A stretch of 64,000 nt of DNA from PALSA-1003 sp963741315 (GTDB lineage: Bacteria; Pseudomonadota; Gammaproteobacteria; Burkholderiales; Casimicrobiaceae): the NCBI GenBank assembly GCA_963741315.1, contig CAVUHK010000005.1, positions 62,001 through 126,000 of the forward strand. Direction: 5' to 3'. The notes under the pieces were generated by a model. That model was not told where the DNA came from. It saw only the letters and a program-made list of their open reading frames with translations, and did not search any database. The position numbers and the translations under genes are program-made. Shown in pieces: positions 54,890 to 64,000 of this stretch. Position 1 is the first letter of the stretch; every line of letters starts with the position of its first letter.

Positions 54890-55546
54890 ATGGAGACCAA
54901 GTTCAATCCGGCGTATGTCGGTCCACGTCCGGACATCATGGCCCTCATTCCCACGGAAGCCAGGAATATCCTGGATGTGGGCTGCAGCAATGGCGCGTCC
55001 GGGGCGGAAATGAAGCGTGTCCTCAAGGCCCGCGTCACTGGAATAGAAATGTCCGAGTCAATGGCTGATGAGGCGAAAGCGAGGCTGGATCGAGTGATCG
55101 TCGGGGACGTGGAAGAATCGTCCATTCAGGGCAAATTGGCCGATCGAGAGTTCGATGCGGTGATTTTCGCGGACGTGCTCGAGCATCTGAGGGATCCATG
55201 GATCGTCTTGAGCAACATCAGACAAAAAATCGGCCTTGGAGGTGTTGTAATCGCTTCGATCCCAAATGTTCGGCATCTGGACACCTTGGTCAATCTCGTG
55301 GTGAAGGGATATTGGCCTTACCGTGACCGCGGAATCCATGACAGGACTCACTTGCGTTTCTTTACGCGCAGGAACATTGTCGAGTTGTTTGCGGGCGCGA
55401 GGTTCAAGATCGACAGATTTGAAACCAACTATCGATTGATAGAACGGCCGCACTCGGCCAATTCGTACGCGAAGTATTTTGCGTTGCCTGGTCTCAAGGA
55501 CTTTCTCGCCTTTCAATATCTGGTACGCGCACGCCGGATGGATTGA
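54890..55546 (+). CDS. Class I SAM-dependent methyltransferase
   Basis: Methyltransferase of 218 residues: motif I ILDVGCSNGASGAEM near residue 24, GIEMSESMADEAK, and FDAVIFADVLEHLRDPW with GVVIASIPNVRHLDTL. The region RDRGIHDRTHLRFFTRRN is typical of O-antigen cluster methyltransferases. The ATG at 54890 follows a GAAGGAG site at 54876-54882. Sugar or lipid-carrier methylation is likely. Confidence 0.88.
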   Translation: METKFNPAYVGPRPDIMALIPTEARNILDVGCSNGASGAEMKRVLKARVTGIEMSESMADEAKARLDRVIVGDVEESSIQGKLADREFDAVIFADVLEHLRDPWIVLSNIRQKIGLGGVVIASIPNVRHLDTLVNLVVKGYWPYRDRGIHDRTHLRFFTRRNIVELFAGARFKIDRFETNYRLIERPHSANSYAKYFALPGLKDFLAFQYLVRARRMD

Positions 55547-55577
55547 CGGCCCGCAAGCAGTCGGCCAGTAGTGACAA

Positions 55578-56351
55578 CTATCCCGTCGCCGTTGTGGTGC
55601 TATTTGCTCTTGCCGCTTCCCGTTTGAACGGTTTGGTGCCGCAAACGATGAACGAATGCGAAAGCAAGAGACCCATGGGCAGCACGAAGTGCAGTAAGCC
55701 CTGGCCGGCCGGCGACTCGATGATCCGCTGCAAGCGCTGCGAGTGGCCGGGCGCAATCGGCATCCAATGCAACCGGACATCAGTGAAACCATGGTCGCGG
55801 AGCAGTCGCTTGATCCGCCATGGCGATTCATAGCGAAGATGGACGGGACGCCCGCGGTACCGGCGGCGCAGTGATTGATAGATGTTGGCGAAACACCATC
55901 GGTTCAGGGCGTCCACCCACAGTTCCCCACCGGCTTTGACCTGACGTGCCAGTTCCTGGATTGCAGGCTGGCTATCGGCCAGCGCCTGGCTGACTCCGAA
56001 ACAGAGCACGCCGTCGAACTGGTCGTCGCCAAACGGAAGCCGGCGCACGTCTGCCGCGAGCAGACCGAGCACGTCCAGATCGCGCAGCGCGGCCTTGCGC
56101 AGAGTTGGCAAAGAATAGTCGACGGCGACGACTTCGAGTCCGCGCTGCCGCAGGATGGCGGTGTAGGTACCTGCACCGCAGCCGGCGTCGAGCCAGCGCC
56201 CGATGGAGGAAGGCTTCCAGAGCCTCAGAAACCTACGAACGCGGGCATCGAGTCCGGTTGCACTCCAGCCGGCAATTCCCGCATCGTCATCGCGCAGCTC
56301 GGCGAACTCTTCAAATCTTGTCCGCCACTGCTCCTCGAATCGAGGGCCCAA
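55578..56351 (-). CDS. Class I SAM-dependent methyltransferase, UbiE-like
   Basis: Protein of 257 residues with motif I WLDAGCGAGTYTAIL near residue 52, VAVDYSLPTLRKAA, ADVRRLPFGDDQFDGVLCFGVSQAL and a C-terminal hydrophobic stretch (GLLHFVLPMGLLLSHSFIV). The start is a TTG at 56351 with GGAGA 8 bases upstream. It follows the O-glycosylation ligase gene by 30 bases in the same direction. Confidence 0.83.
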   Translation of the reverse strand: MGPRFEEQWRTRFEEFAELRDDDAGIAGWSATGLDARVRRFLRLWKPSSIGRWLDAGCGAGTYTAILRQRGLEVVAVDYSLPTLRKAALRDLDVLGLLAADVRRLPFGDDQFDGVLCFGVSQALADSQPAIQELARQVKAGGELWVDALNRWCFANIYQSLRRRYRGRPVHLRYESPWRIKRLLRDHGFTDVRLHWMPIAPGHSQRLQRIIESPAGQGLLHFVLPMGLLLSHSFIVCGTKPFKREAARANSTTTATG

Positions 56352-56381
56352 GGGCGATTCTCCAGGCCGCTATGAGCGGCG

Positions 56382-57695
56382 TCATGGGCCTTGCATCCGC
56401 AACCGAACTTGCTCGGTCGTTGCTGCGCCTTGCGTCGCAGGGCGGGCCGACGCAATCTGCCTCGACACAACGATATTGGTCAGAACCAATATTACCACCA
56501 GATAGAAGGGATAGTCCCAGTACGCCAGGCCCAGGAAGCTCCCGCCCACCCAGAATCCAACCAGTGCGGCCTGGATCATTGCAGCCAGATCACTCGCCCA
56601 CATCAATTCAGCGCGGCCACGACAGGTCGCAATGATCCTCGAACCCGCGCGCCAAGCGGAAATCCACAGCAATATGTACATTCCCAAACCTACGAATCCG
56701 TGTTCGGCAAGCATCTGAAACCAGATGCTGTGGGGGTCCACCGTCGATGACTGAGGCGCCCATCGCGCAAACGATTCAGGCTGAAATGTATCGAAACCTC
56801 CACCGCCGATCGGCCGATCCCACGCCAGATTCTTCGCAAACTGCCACGTGGCGATCCGTGCCATTGCGGAGCTGTCGTCCTGGTAAGTCTCGATGGTGTG
56901 CATCTTCTCGTGCCATTCTTCCGGCATGAACGTCACGAACGTGACTGCCAGTACGACGAGTACGATGCCAAGACCGACCTTCTTTCGGCTCTTGAGCCAG
57001 AGGAAGACCGCCATCGCGGCCAAGGCAAGTAGGCCCCCGCGCGAATATGAACCAAGCACCGAAACGGCAATCAGAATCATACAGACCGTTGCGACCTGCC
57101 TCAGCCACCGTCTTTCGGTCTGCTGTTGCAGCCAACGCATCATCGGCAGGGTCAGCGTGAGCGCCAGGGCAATTTCCGTATTGCCCTCGATGAATCCGCC
57201 GTCGGGACCGAGTACCATCCCGCCACCACCACGCATGATCGTGTAGACACCGCCCTTGATGCCGAAGTACGCGATCGAAAGCGTCGAGACGAATACCAGG
57301 GCCCGAATTCGCTGTTCCGATTGCATCATGACGATGGTAAGGAAGATGAAAAGCTGTATCTTCATCACCTTGTCCCACTTTTGCCATGCCTCCTGGGGAT
57401 AGAGGCTGAAGAACACCGTCGTTATCGTCATCCACATCACCAGCAGCAGCAACATGGCGACTGGCGGCGACATCGGCAGGCGCTTGGGCTCCTTGGACAT
57501 CAGTATGGAGACGATCGTTACCAGGCCGACGATCATTGCGAACGGGAAGTCGTGCGCGAAACCCCAGGTCAGCTTGTGGGGATTCATCAGCCCGATCCAC
57601 GTCCATAGCAGGATGCCCCAATCGGGGCGGACCAGGACCATTGGCAGCAAGCCAAGGATGAACGTCGTGAGGATAATGTCTCTAAATGGGAACAT
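56382..57695 (-). CDS. O-glycosylation ligase, exosortase A-associated (TIGR03097), Wzy/WaaL-like
   Basis: Integral membrane protein of 437 residues with about ten to twelve helices. The N-terminus DIILTTFILGLLPMVLVRPD, then GLMNPHKLTWGFAHDFPFA, match the TIGR03097 family closely. The periplasmic loop typical of O-antigen polymerases and ligases contains WAPQSSTVDPHSIWFQMLAEHGFVG with the conserved His. It should join repeat units or transfer the glycan to a protein or lipid. This is the strongest marker that the locus belongs to the XrtA system. Confidence 0.91.
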   Translation of the reverse strand: MFPFRDIILTTFILGLLPMVLVRPDWGILLWTWIGLMNPHKLTWGFAHDFPFAMIVGLVTIVSILMSKEPKRLPMSPPVAMLLLLVMWMTITTVFFSLYPQEAWQKWDKVMKIQLFIFLTIVMMQSEQRIRALVFVSTLSIAYFGIKGGVYTIMRGGGGMVLGPDGGFIEGNTEIALALTLTLPMMRWLQQQTERRWLRQVATVCMILIAVSVLGSYSRGGLLALAAMAVFLWLKSRKKVGLGIVLVVLAVTFVTFMPEEWHEKMHTIETYQDDSSAMARIATWQFAKNLAWDRPIGGGGFDTFQPESFARWAPQSSTVDPHSIWFQMLAEHGFVGLGMYILLWISAWRAGSRIIATCRGRAELMWASDLAAMIQAALVGFWVGGSFLGLAYWDYPFYLVVILVLTNIVVSRQIASARPATQGAATTEQVRLRMQGP

Positions 57696-57937
57696 CGTTG
57701 TCGCTCGTCATTGGCGCTGCGAGGGCTCGATATCCCAGCTGCGCGGTGCTCATCTTACTATCCAGTTTGCCACGGTGCGACCTGGGCTGTCGCGGGTGTT
57801 ACGCGTCGCCCACATGCTGAAGGCTACACCTTGGCACTTCCGCATTGCGAGGGGCACTACGTGTCGGTCCTTTCGCAGTGGCGTTTGCTTCGATACGATA
57901 GAGGCATGCTTGGCGGAACATCAAGTAGGAATTTTCG

Positions 57938-59041
57938 GTGGTCAGTAATTTGTTGATTGAAAATCGTCCCCATGCTCATGCCGATGTCAGCGAAACCCTG
58001 TTCGCCACCAGGGTTTGGCTGGAACTTTGGCTGGAGTATTTTGGCCGTGCCGACTCCGGCTGGTGGCAGGCGCCGTCACGCGATGGTGCCGTGGTTGAAT
58101 TCGCATATCAGATCGAGCGGCGTCGCGTTGGGCCTTTCCAGTTGAGGATCGCAACTGCCGCGGCCAACTCTCACAGCCCTCGTTTCGACGTGCACGGAGG
58201 TACACCTCCGACAGTTGGAGACTTTGCGAGCCTGATGCGCGACCTCCGAGTCGACGCCATCATCGCTCACTACGTCTCGAGCACCGCAAGGCTTGCACAT
58301 GCAATCGATCATGCCGGTGGTGCGCTGGCATCGCATCGCGATTTCTGTGAAGCGGCCCCATTTATCGACTGTACTGGCGATTGGGAACGATACCTGACTG
58401 ACCGCGGAAAGACTCGGCGCAAGACCTGGCTCTATTACGAGCGCCGTGCGGAGAAGGCCGGCTCAACCTTCGAAAACCTGACTGATTGGCATGACATTGC
58501 CGCCGACTTCGACGAGATCCTGCAAGTCGAAGCTTCGGGATGGAAAGGCAAAGGCGGAACTTCGATCATCCAGGACGTGCGGCAGCGAGAGTTCTATGCA
58601 AAATTGTGTGAAGAGCTGGCGCGGCGTGGTAGCCTTCGCGTCTTTCTGCTTCGCTGCGAGACGAAAATTCTCGCCTTTCAGATTTGCACACTTTACGCGG
58701 GCACCCTGAGTTGCCTGAAGATCGGGTTCCTGGAGGATTTTGCCAAGGAATCGCCTGGGCAGGTGCTTCAGCTGCATATAGTACGATGGGCATTTGCGCA
58801 ACCGTCAATCCGGCTCTTCGATATGCTTGGGCCGGCGTCAGAAACGAAGCTCAAATGGGCGACCGGTGTCGACGAGTTGTTTACCTACTACGTATTTCGA
58901 GGTGGCTTTCGTGGCGCGATAGCCAGGTTCAGATGGAAAATCGGGCCGCAACTCAAGGCGCGCTTGACGGGATCTGGCAAGCGGATTGCCAGGGCGGATC
59001 ATCCGCCGCTAGCGAGCGACGATAATGGCACACTCCGGTAA
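57938..59041 (+). CDS. FemAB/BioF2-like GNAT acyltransferase
   Basis: Protein of 367 residues with Acetyltransf_6 features: TRVWLELWLEYFGRAD near the start, DRGKTRRKTWLYYERRAEKAG in the middle, EASGWKGKGGTSI, CETKILAFQICTLYAGTL and KIGFLEDFAKESPGQVLQLHIVRWAF near the end. It starts at a GTG (57938) with a TAGGA leader. Divergent from the ligase, it leads a rightward operon with the ABC exporter. It probably adds an acyl group to the glycan. Confidence 0.82.
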   Translation: MVSNLLIENRPHAHADVSETLFATRVWLELWLEYFGRADSGWWQAPSRDGAVVEFAYQIERRRVGPFQLRIATAAANSHSPRFDVHGGTPPTVGDFASLMRDLRVDAIIAHYVSSTARLAHAIDHAGGALASHRDFCEAAPFIDCTGDWERYLTDRGKTRRKTWLYYERRAEKAGSTFENLTDWHDIAADFDEILQVEASGWKGKGGTSIIQDVRQREFYAKLCEELARRGSLRVFLLRCETKILAFQICTLYAGTLSCLKIGFLEDFAKESPGQVLQLHIVRWAFAQPSIRLFDMLGPASETKLKWATGVDELFTYYVFRGGFRGAIARFRWKIGPQLKARLTGSGKRIARADHPPLASDDNGTLR

Positions 59042-59065
59042 CGAGCATTCGGACGGACCCGCAAT

Positions 59066-59846
59066 ATGAAGCACCTGCGCGAGCTTGCTCGCCACATTCA
59101 CCTGATCGTCAGTTTCGCCCAGCGCGACATTCGCGCCAAGTACAAGCAGACGCTGTTCGGCGTTGCTTGGGCGGTTATCCAGCCGCTGTCGCTGATGGTG
59201 GTGTTTACCTTCGTCTTCTCGATCTTCGCGCGTGTTGATAGCGATGGGGTCCCCTACCCGATCTTTGCTTATAGCGCGTTGGTGTTCTGGACTTTTTTTG
59301 CCAAGTGCGTCTCCCAGGGCACGATCGCAATGACCGCCAACGCGGAACTGGTGCGCAAGATCTACTTCCCACGCGAGACCCTGCTGCTCGCAGTGATGGT
59401 TTCGGCGCTAGTCGATCTGTTGATTGCCGCCGCAGTGCTGGTCGGCATGTTTATGTATTACCACATGCCCTTTTCCTGGACGTTCTTGTGGGTAATCCCG
59501 TCTGCTAGCGCTGCAGGTGCTGTTCACGCTGGCTGTCATTCTGATTACGTCCGCGATGCACGTCCGCTTTCGTGACATTGGCCACGCTATACCGCTTTTG
59601 CTCCAACTCTGGATGTTTGCCACGCCAATCGCGTATCCGCTCAGCAGTGTCCCCGCGTCATTGATGCCTCTATACGTTCTCAACCCCATGGTCGGCGTAA
59701 TCGATGGCTACCGGCGCGTCCTGCTGCACGGTTCGCACCCCGACTTCGCGCATCTCGGCATCGCCTCCGTTATCGCACTGGTGGCGATCAGTATCGCGTA
59801 CACGGTGTTCAAGCGCGCCGAGCGCACCTTCGCAGACGTGATTTGA
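59066..59846 (+). CDS. wzm: Polysaccharide ABC exporter, membrane subunit (Wzm), one frameshift
   Basis: ABC-2 type permease that moves a lipid-linked glycan across the inner membrane. The N-terminus shows HIHLIVSFAQRDIRAKYKQTLFGVAWAVIQPLSLMVVF in parts and LVFWTFFAKCVSQGTIAM. After FLWVIPS the frame fails; removing the G at 59504 gives LALQVLFTLAVILITSAMHVRFRDIG and the family C-terminus LNPMVGVIDGYRRVLLHG. The whole protein is then about 260 residues, the usual size, and ends 4 bases before the ATPase gene. Confidence 0.88.
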
Positions 59847-59850
59847 CCCG

Positions 59851-61087
59851 ATGAAGGAAATCGCTCTCACGTTCGACCAAGTATCGAAGAAATATCGGCT
59901 GCGTCACGGCTGGTATCTTTCCATTCGTGACGAACTGTCGCGCATTACTCGACGCGCGATTGTCGAAAGGTACCATCGCACCCGATGTTTTCTGGGCACT
60001 GCGCGATGTAAGTTTTGAAATCGGCCGCGGCGAGACTGTTGGTCTCATTGGCCCAAACGGTGCCGGCAAGAGCACGATCCTCAAGATCCTTTCGCGCGTC
60101 ACCAGCCCTACAAGCGGCTCGTTTTCGGTCGTCGGCAACGTCGGCGCGCTGATTGAGGTCGGCGCGGGGTTTCACCCCGACCTTACAGGCCGAGAGAACG
60201 TCTATCTTAATGGTTCGATCATGGGCATGCGCAAGCGGGAACTCGACGCCAAGTTCGACCAGATTGTCGCTTTCGCCGAGGTTGAAAAGTTCATAGATAC
60301 CCCGCTCAAGTTCTATTCGTCCGGGATGATGGTACGGCTCGGCTTCGCGGTGGCCGCGCATATCGAGCCGGAAATTTTGCTGGTCGACGAAGTGCTGGCG
60401 GTCGGCGATACATCGTTTCAAGCCAAGTGCCTTAACAAGATCGCCGAACTCAAGGAACAGGACAAGACGATTGTCCTGGTCTCTCACAACATGCCGAGCA
60501 TTCTCCAGCACTCATCCAGAGTCATGTGGATAGACCACGGCGGCGTCCAGGCCTTCGGTGACCCGGAGGACACCGTCGAAGCCTATCTGCGCTCGGTTCA
60601 CGATCACAAGGGTACGGAGAAATCCGCGGAGCTGACGAGCAGCTCCGACAGCCCCATTCGCATCACGAGCGTCAGCGTGTGCGATGCAGACGGCAACGCA
60701 CAAGGCCCGCTGACCTATGGAGAGCCGGCGACCATCGAAATCACGTACACCGTCACGCGCCCGGTCGATGACCCGGTGGTCGCGCTTACGTTTCTCGAAT
60801 CAAGGGACTATAGCCTCGGTGGACTCACAACGCGCTTCGATCGGATCAAACTCGATTGCACGGAAGGCACCGGCGTGATCCGGCTAATCCTCTCCCCCGT
60901 GCTGTTCACGCGCGGCAGCTATGGAGTAACGGTTGCGATTCATGACGCACGCATTCAACGGTACCTTGATCATCGGCCACGGGCCGCGACCTTTATGGTG
61001 AACGGACCGAGTGTGGCGTCGCGCGAGGTCATTGGCCACTTTGTCTTCCCGCATCGCTGGGAAACCGTGACAGAACGGGTCGGATAG
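59851..61087 (+). CDS. wzt: Polysaccharide ABC exporter, ATPase subunit (Wzt), one frameshift
   Basis: ATPase partner of Wzm. The ATG at 59851 reads MKEIALTFDQVSKKYRLRHG; near 59956 an extra G in CGCGCG breaks the frame, and RLSKGTIAPDVFWALRDVSFE continues one base out. Walker A is GPNGAGKST, the signature YSSGMMVRLGFA and Walker B ILLVDEVLAVGD. From about residue 250 there is a C-terminal Wzt domain (VSVCDADGNAQGPLTYG, TRPVDDPVVALTFLESRDY), which in known systems binds the modified non-reducing end of the glycan. Total length about 411 residues. Confidence 0.9.
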
Positions 61088-61127
61088 CCGTTGCGGCGGT
61101 CACTCGCGCGCTGACGACCGGTACTGC

Positions 61128-62396
61128 ATGATCGTTATGGGATCGATTGACGAGCGTCCGCTGCGTATCTGTTTTGTTTCAGCAGATTATTTGTCGGATT
61201 GGTCGAGCAAGTCGGTTGGTGTCGGCGGCATCGGTACACACACCTTCACGCTGGCACGCGCTGTCGCGGAGTTGGGCCACGAGGTGACCGTGCTCACCGA
61301 GCGGGGCGAGCCGCCGTGGGAATACCAGGAGGGCAACGTCAAAGTGCATGCCCTCCCGCCTCCGAGCCAACGCATGTGGAAGCTCGGACGCTGGGTACCT
61401 TTGCCCTGGATCCGGCGTTCGTTTGCCGCCAACCGGGCGCTGCGAGCATTGCATAGCCGCTACAGTTTCGACATGATCCGATTCGCCGACGGCAATGGCG
61501 AGGGCCTGCGATTTTCCTACGACCCATTTATCCCGTTCGACGTCCACCTTATGGGTCCGGCCACGGTGCTGCGGCGATGGGACGGTCAGACGTCCGACAA
61601 CATTCGCGCCCGTTTCGAGGAATTCGTCGAGCGCCGGCCGGCGTCGCGAGCGACGGTGCTGACATGCGCGACCAGGCGCTTCGCTGACCTCATGGCAAGC
61701 GAGTGGCGTCTCGATCGGTCACGAATACAGATCATCCGCAATCCGATGAACCTGACCACCTTTCAGCCTGGTTTGCGACCCAGTACCGGCGATCGACGCG
61801 TCGTCCTGTTCGCCAGCATTCTGCAGCGACGCAAGGGCGTTCACACGATTGTCGCAGCGATGCCTGAGGTCGTTCGCCGCAATCCCGACGCGGAATTCTG
61901 GTTCGTCGGCAAGGGGACGCGCACCGCGGACGGCACGTTCATGCGCGATGTGATCCAGCGCGAACTGGGAGAGCGCGGCGTGCTCCAGCATGCGCGATTC
62001 CTCGAGTCGATGCACCCGCGCGAGCTGACCGCGCTTTACCAACGCGCGAGCATCGTCGCCGTTCCTGCCCTCAACGACGTGTTTCCAAACGTGGCTCTCG
62101 AAGCCATGGCATGCGGCACGCCATGCGTCGTGAGTACGCACACGGGCGTTGACGAACTCATAAGCGACGGCAAATCCGGCTTTGTGGTCCCCCCGGACGA
62201 TCCGGCGGCTCTGACGGAGGCCCTCTCGCGGGCGCTCTCCCTGTCCGACGACGCGCGTGCGGCGGTGGGTGCGGAGGCCCGGCAGGCGATTGAGCGGGAA
62301 TGCGCGGCGCCCGTCATTGCCGCGCAGACGGTTCAGAGTTACAGAAAGGCCCTGTCCCAGGGCCGTGTCGCGGCTGGCGCATTGCAGGGCAATTGA
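61128..62396 (+). CDS. GT4-family glycosyltransferase
   Basis: Protein of 422 residues with a GT-B fold: LRICFVSADYLSDWSSKSVGVGGIGTHTF in parts (short GGIGTHTFTLARAVAELGH), VLFASILQRRKGVHTIVAAM, FWFVGKGT and the donor site VPALNDVFPNVALEAMACGTPCVV. Its stop overlaps the next gene as TGATG. It belongs to the rightward operon with the exporter. Confidence 0.9.
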   Translation: MIVMGSIDERPLRICFVSADYLSDWSSKSVGVGGIGTHTFTLARAVAELGHEVTVLTERGEPPWEYQEGNVKVHALPPPSQRMWKLGRWVPLPWIRRSFAANRALRALHSRYSFDMIRFADGNGEGLRFSYDPFIPFDVHLMGPATVLRRWDGQTSDNIRARFEEFVERRPASRATVLTCATRRFADLMASEWRLDRSRIQIIRNPMNLTTFQPGLRPSTGDRRVVLFASILQRRKGVHTIVAAMPEVVRRNPDAEFWFVGKGTRTADGTFMRDVIQRELGERGVLQHARFLESMHPRELTALYQRASIVAVPALNDVFPNVALEAMACGTPCVVSTHTGVDELISDGKSGFVVPPDDPAALTEALSRALSLSDDARAAVGAEARQAIERECAAPVIAAQTVQSYRKALSQGRVAAGALQGN

Positions 62397-63412
62397 TGGT
62401 TCTCGCTTCTCCCCCGGTTCGCTCCGATGCCCTGGTGGACGTGATCCTGCCCGCCTACAACGGCAGCAAGGTGATCCGCAATGCGCTGGACAGCGCGTTG
62501 GCGCAGGACGTGGCGCTGCAGGTTATCGTGGTCGACGACGGATCGAGTGACGATACGGCCGCAATTGCCCGTTCCTATGGACCCGGCGTCACGGTCATCA
62601 CCCAAGCCAACCGCGGAGTGTCCGGTGCGCGCAACACCGGTCTGGCAGCGTCGCGTGCGCCGTATATCGCGCTGCTCGATCAGGATGACCGTTGGCAGCC
62701 CGGCAAACTGGCGCGCCAACTCAAGTTGCTTCAGGACCATGCCGCTGTCGGTCTTGTCTTCACCGACATGCAACTTTTCGAGGGTGACGGCAGCATCGTC
62801 GAAGACGGCTTTCTGGCGACGACGCCGGCCTATGCCGCCCTGAATCGGGAGCCGATTGGCGACGGCGCGTTTCTTATGCCAACCGACATTGCCAAAGCGG
62901 TGGTCCGATTCAACTTCATTTCGCCGTCGACGGTGCTTCTCCGGCGCGAAGCAATCCTGGACGTCAACGGTTTCGACGAAGCGTTCCGCCTCTGCGACGA
63001 CGCTGAGTGCTGGATGCGGCTGCTGCATCGCTGGCGGGGAATCGCCATCGAGGAGCAGCTTGTCAGGGCGCTCGTCTGGGAAGGAAATGCATCGTTGAAA
63101 TTCGAGAAGTTGCTTCTCGAACGCATCGGTATCGGGGAGAAGGTGGAAGCGCACGCCGAATTGTTCGCAGAGGGTACGGCCGAATACCTGCGCAAGGAGA
63201 GCCCGGTGTCGTACTACCGCCTCGGCATCGTCGCGCTCAATGCAGGTGAAACTCGAATCGCGCGCAAGAGGCTAAAGACGAGCCTCGCGCAACAATTTCG
63301 GCTGACGACTGCGCTCGCGCTAGGTGCAACCTTGCTTCCGGCTCCGCTACGCGGCCCCCTCATGCGGATGAAGCGTGGGCTGGGCGTTCGGTGGTCAATT
63401 AACGTCGAGTGA
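62396..63412 (+). CDS. GT2 glycosyltransferase
   Basis: Protein of 338 residues: LVDVILPAYNGSKVIRNAL, QVIVVDDGSSDDTAAIA, NRGVSGARNTGLAASRAPYIALLDQDDRW in parts with the DQDD metal site, and LCDDAECWMRLLHRW near residue 210. The C-terminal 80 residues are helical with basic repeats. The ATG at 62396 overlaps the previous stop. Confidence 0.9.
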   Translation: MVLASPPVRSDALVDVILPAYNGSKVIRNALDSALAQDVALQVIVVDDGSSDDTAAIARSYGPGVTVITQANRGVSGARNTGLAASRAPYIALLDQDDRWQPGKLARQLKLLQDHAAVGLVFTDMQLFEGDGSIVEDGFLATTPAYAALNREPIGDGAFLMPTDIAKAVVRFNFISPSTVLLRREAILDVNGFDEAFRLCDDAECWMRLLHRWRGIAIEEQLVRALVWEGNASLKFEKLLLERIGIGEKVEAHAELFAEGTAEYLRKESPVSYYRLGIVALNAGETRIARKRLKTSLAQQFRLTTALALGATLLPAPLRGPLMRMKRGLGVRWSINVE

Positions 63413-63447
63413 CGCGCCAGCGCTGACCCGCGACGCAGGCGCATCCC

Positions 63448-64000
63448 ATGGTCTTCAGCTCCCCGATCTTCCTGTTCCTGTTCTTCCCGATCACCCTCGC
63501 GGGCTATTTCCTCTTGCCGGGTCGGCTGCGCAATCTTTGGCTCCTGGCGGCGAGCCTGGTCTTTTACGGCTGGGGCGAGCCGCGCTTTCTCATCGTCATG
63601 CTGGCCTCCATCGCCTCCAATTTCCTACTGGCGCTCTGGATCGATCGCGCCCACGGCACGCCGCAGGCCCGCGTGGCAATTGTTTTGGCAGTTGTGATCA
63701 ACATTGGCTTGCTGGCGGTGTTCAAGTACACGAATTTTATCGTCGACGGGCTCAATGCGCTGTTGCACGCCGACGGCATTGCGCCCATTTTGATACCGTT
63801 TGTCGCGCTGCCGATCGGCATTTCGTTCTTCACCTTCCATGCCCTGTCGTACGTGATCGATGTTTACCGGGGAGACGCGCCTGCCCAGCGGAATCCGTTC
63901 GACATGGCGCTCTATATCTCGCTCTTTTCCCAGCTCATCGCGGGTCCGATCATTCGCTACCACGATATCGCGCCGCAACTGCGCGATCGCGTGATCACGC
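63448..64000 (+). CDS. MBOAT O-acyltransferase, AlgI-like (3' end outside window)
   Basis: Membrane-bound acyltransferase; 184 residues are visible before the window ends. The start MVFSSPIFLFLFFPITLAGYFLL and then LRNLWLLAASLVFYGWGEPRF, FKYTNFIVDGLNALL, LPIGISFFTFHALSYVIDVYRGD and FSQLIAGPIIRY are the AlgI/PatA pattern. The catalytic His lies further on and is not visible. It probably acetylates the polysaccharide during export. Confidence 0.92.
   Translation, partial: MVFSSPIFLFLFFPITLAGYFLLPGRLRNLWLLAASLVFYGWGEPRFLIVMLASIASNFLLALWIDRAHGTPQARVAIVLAVVINIGLLAVFKYTNFIVDGLNALLHADGIAPILIPFVALPIGISFFTFHALSYVIDVYRGDAPAQRNPFDMALYISLFSQLIAGPIIRYHDIAPQLRDRVIT

Noticed and set aside
1..64000. tRNA genes, rRNA, CRISPR arrays, insertion sequences or prophage genes
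   Set aside because: None was recognised on either strand. Short RNAs without strong structure could still be missed by eye.

Overview
The window is GC-rich (clearly above 60 % by eye). It looks like a betaproteobacterial chromosome: it carries the PrsK/PrsR/PrsT regulatory set and several glycosyltransferases of the PEP-CTERM/XrtA (EpsH) exopolysaccharide system, a TIGR03623-like nuclease paired with a UvrD-type helicase, and DUF1345, YdcF and DUF1330 proteins. I cannot name the genus. No tRNA, rRNA, CRISPR array, transposase or phage gene was seen.

Region 1 (1-13.9 kb) is mostly housekeeping. It holds a helicase/nuclease recombination pair, small conserved proteins, an aldo/keto reductase, a molybdopterin oxidoreductase with a frameshift, a membrane protein coupled to a PGDYG-like protein, and a divergent lexA / cho-like pair that shares one palindromic operator.

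Region 2 (14.1-19.6 kb) is a short surface-sugar operon: a WecB-type epimerase (frameshifted), an unrecognised protein, a two-domain glycosyltransferase (frameshifted) and a methyltransferase. Region 3 (19.6-24.3 kb) holds stress and envelope genes: MsrA, an SRAP/HMCES protein, a YdcF protein, a trypsin-like protease and a Sel1/lytic transglycosylase gene broken at a T8 tract.

Region 4 (24.3-64 kb) is a large exopolysaccharide locus. A leftward operon runs from a TIGR03013 sugar transferase through prsK, prsR and prsT to UDP-sugar dehydrogenase and epimerase genes resembling WbpO and WbpP. Rightward and mixed-strand genes follow: a formyltransferase-deacetylase fusion, a TIGR03088 glycosyltransferase, five intact methyltransferases plus one remnant, a PL14-like secreted lyase, a beta-propeller protein, many GT2/GT4 enzymes, two asparagine-synthetase-like proteins, two FemAB/BioF2-like acyltransferases, a TIGR03097 O-glycosylation ligase, a Wzm/Wzt exporter and the start of an MBOAT acetyltransferase. 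Together they suggest a heavily decorated polysaccharide with GalNAcA-type uronic acids, possibly amidated and N-formylated. No exosortase and no PEP-CTERM target protein lies inside the window.

Seven otherwise intact genes are each interrupted by one apparent +1 base. This uniformity suggests assembly error more than gene decay. Those genes are listed as CDS with the break noted.
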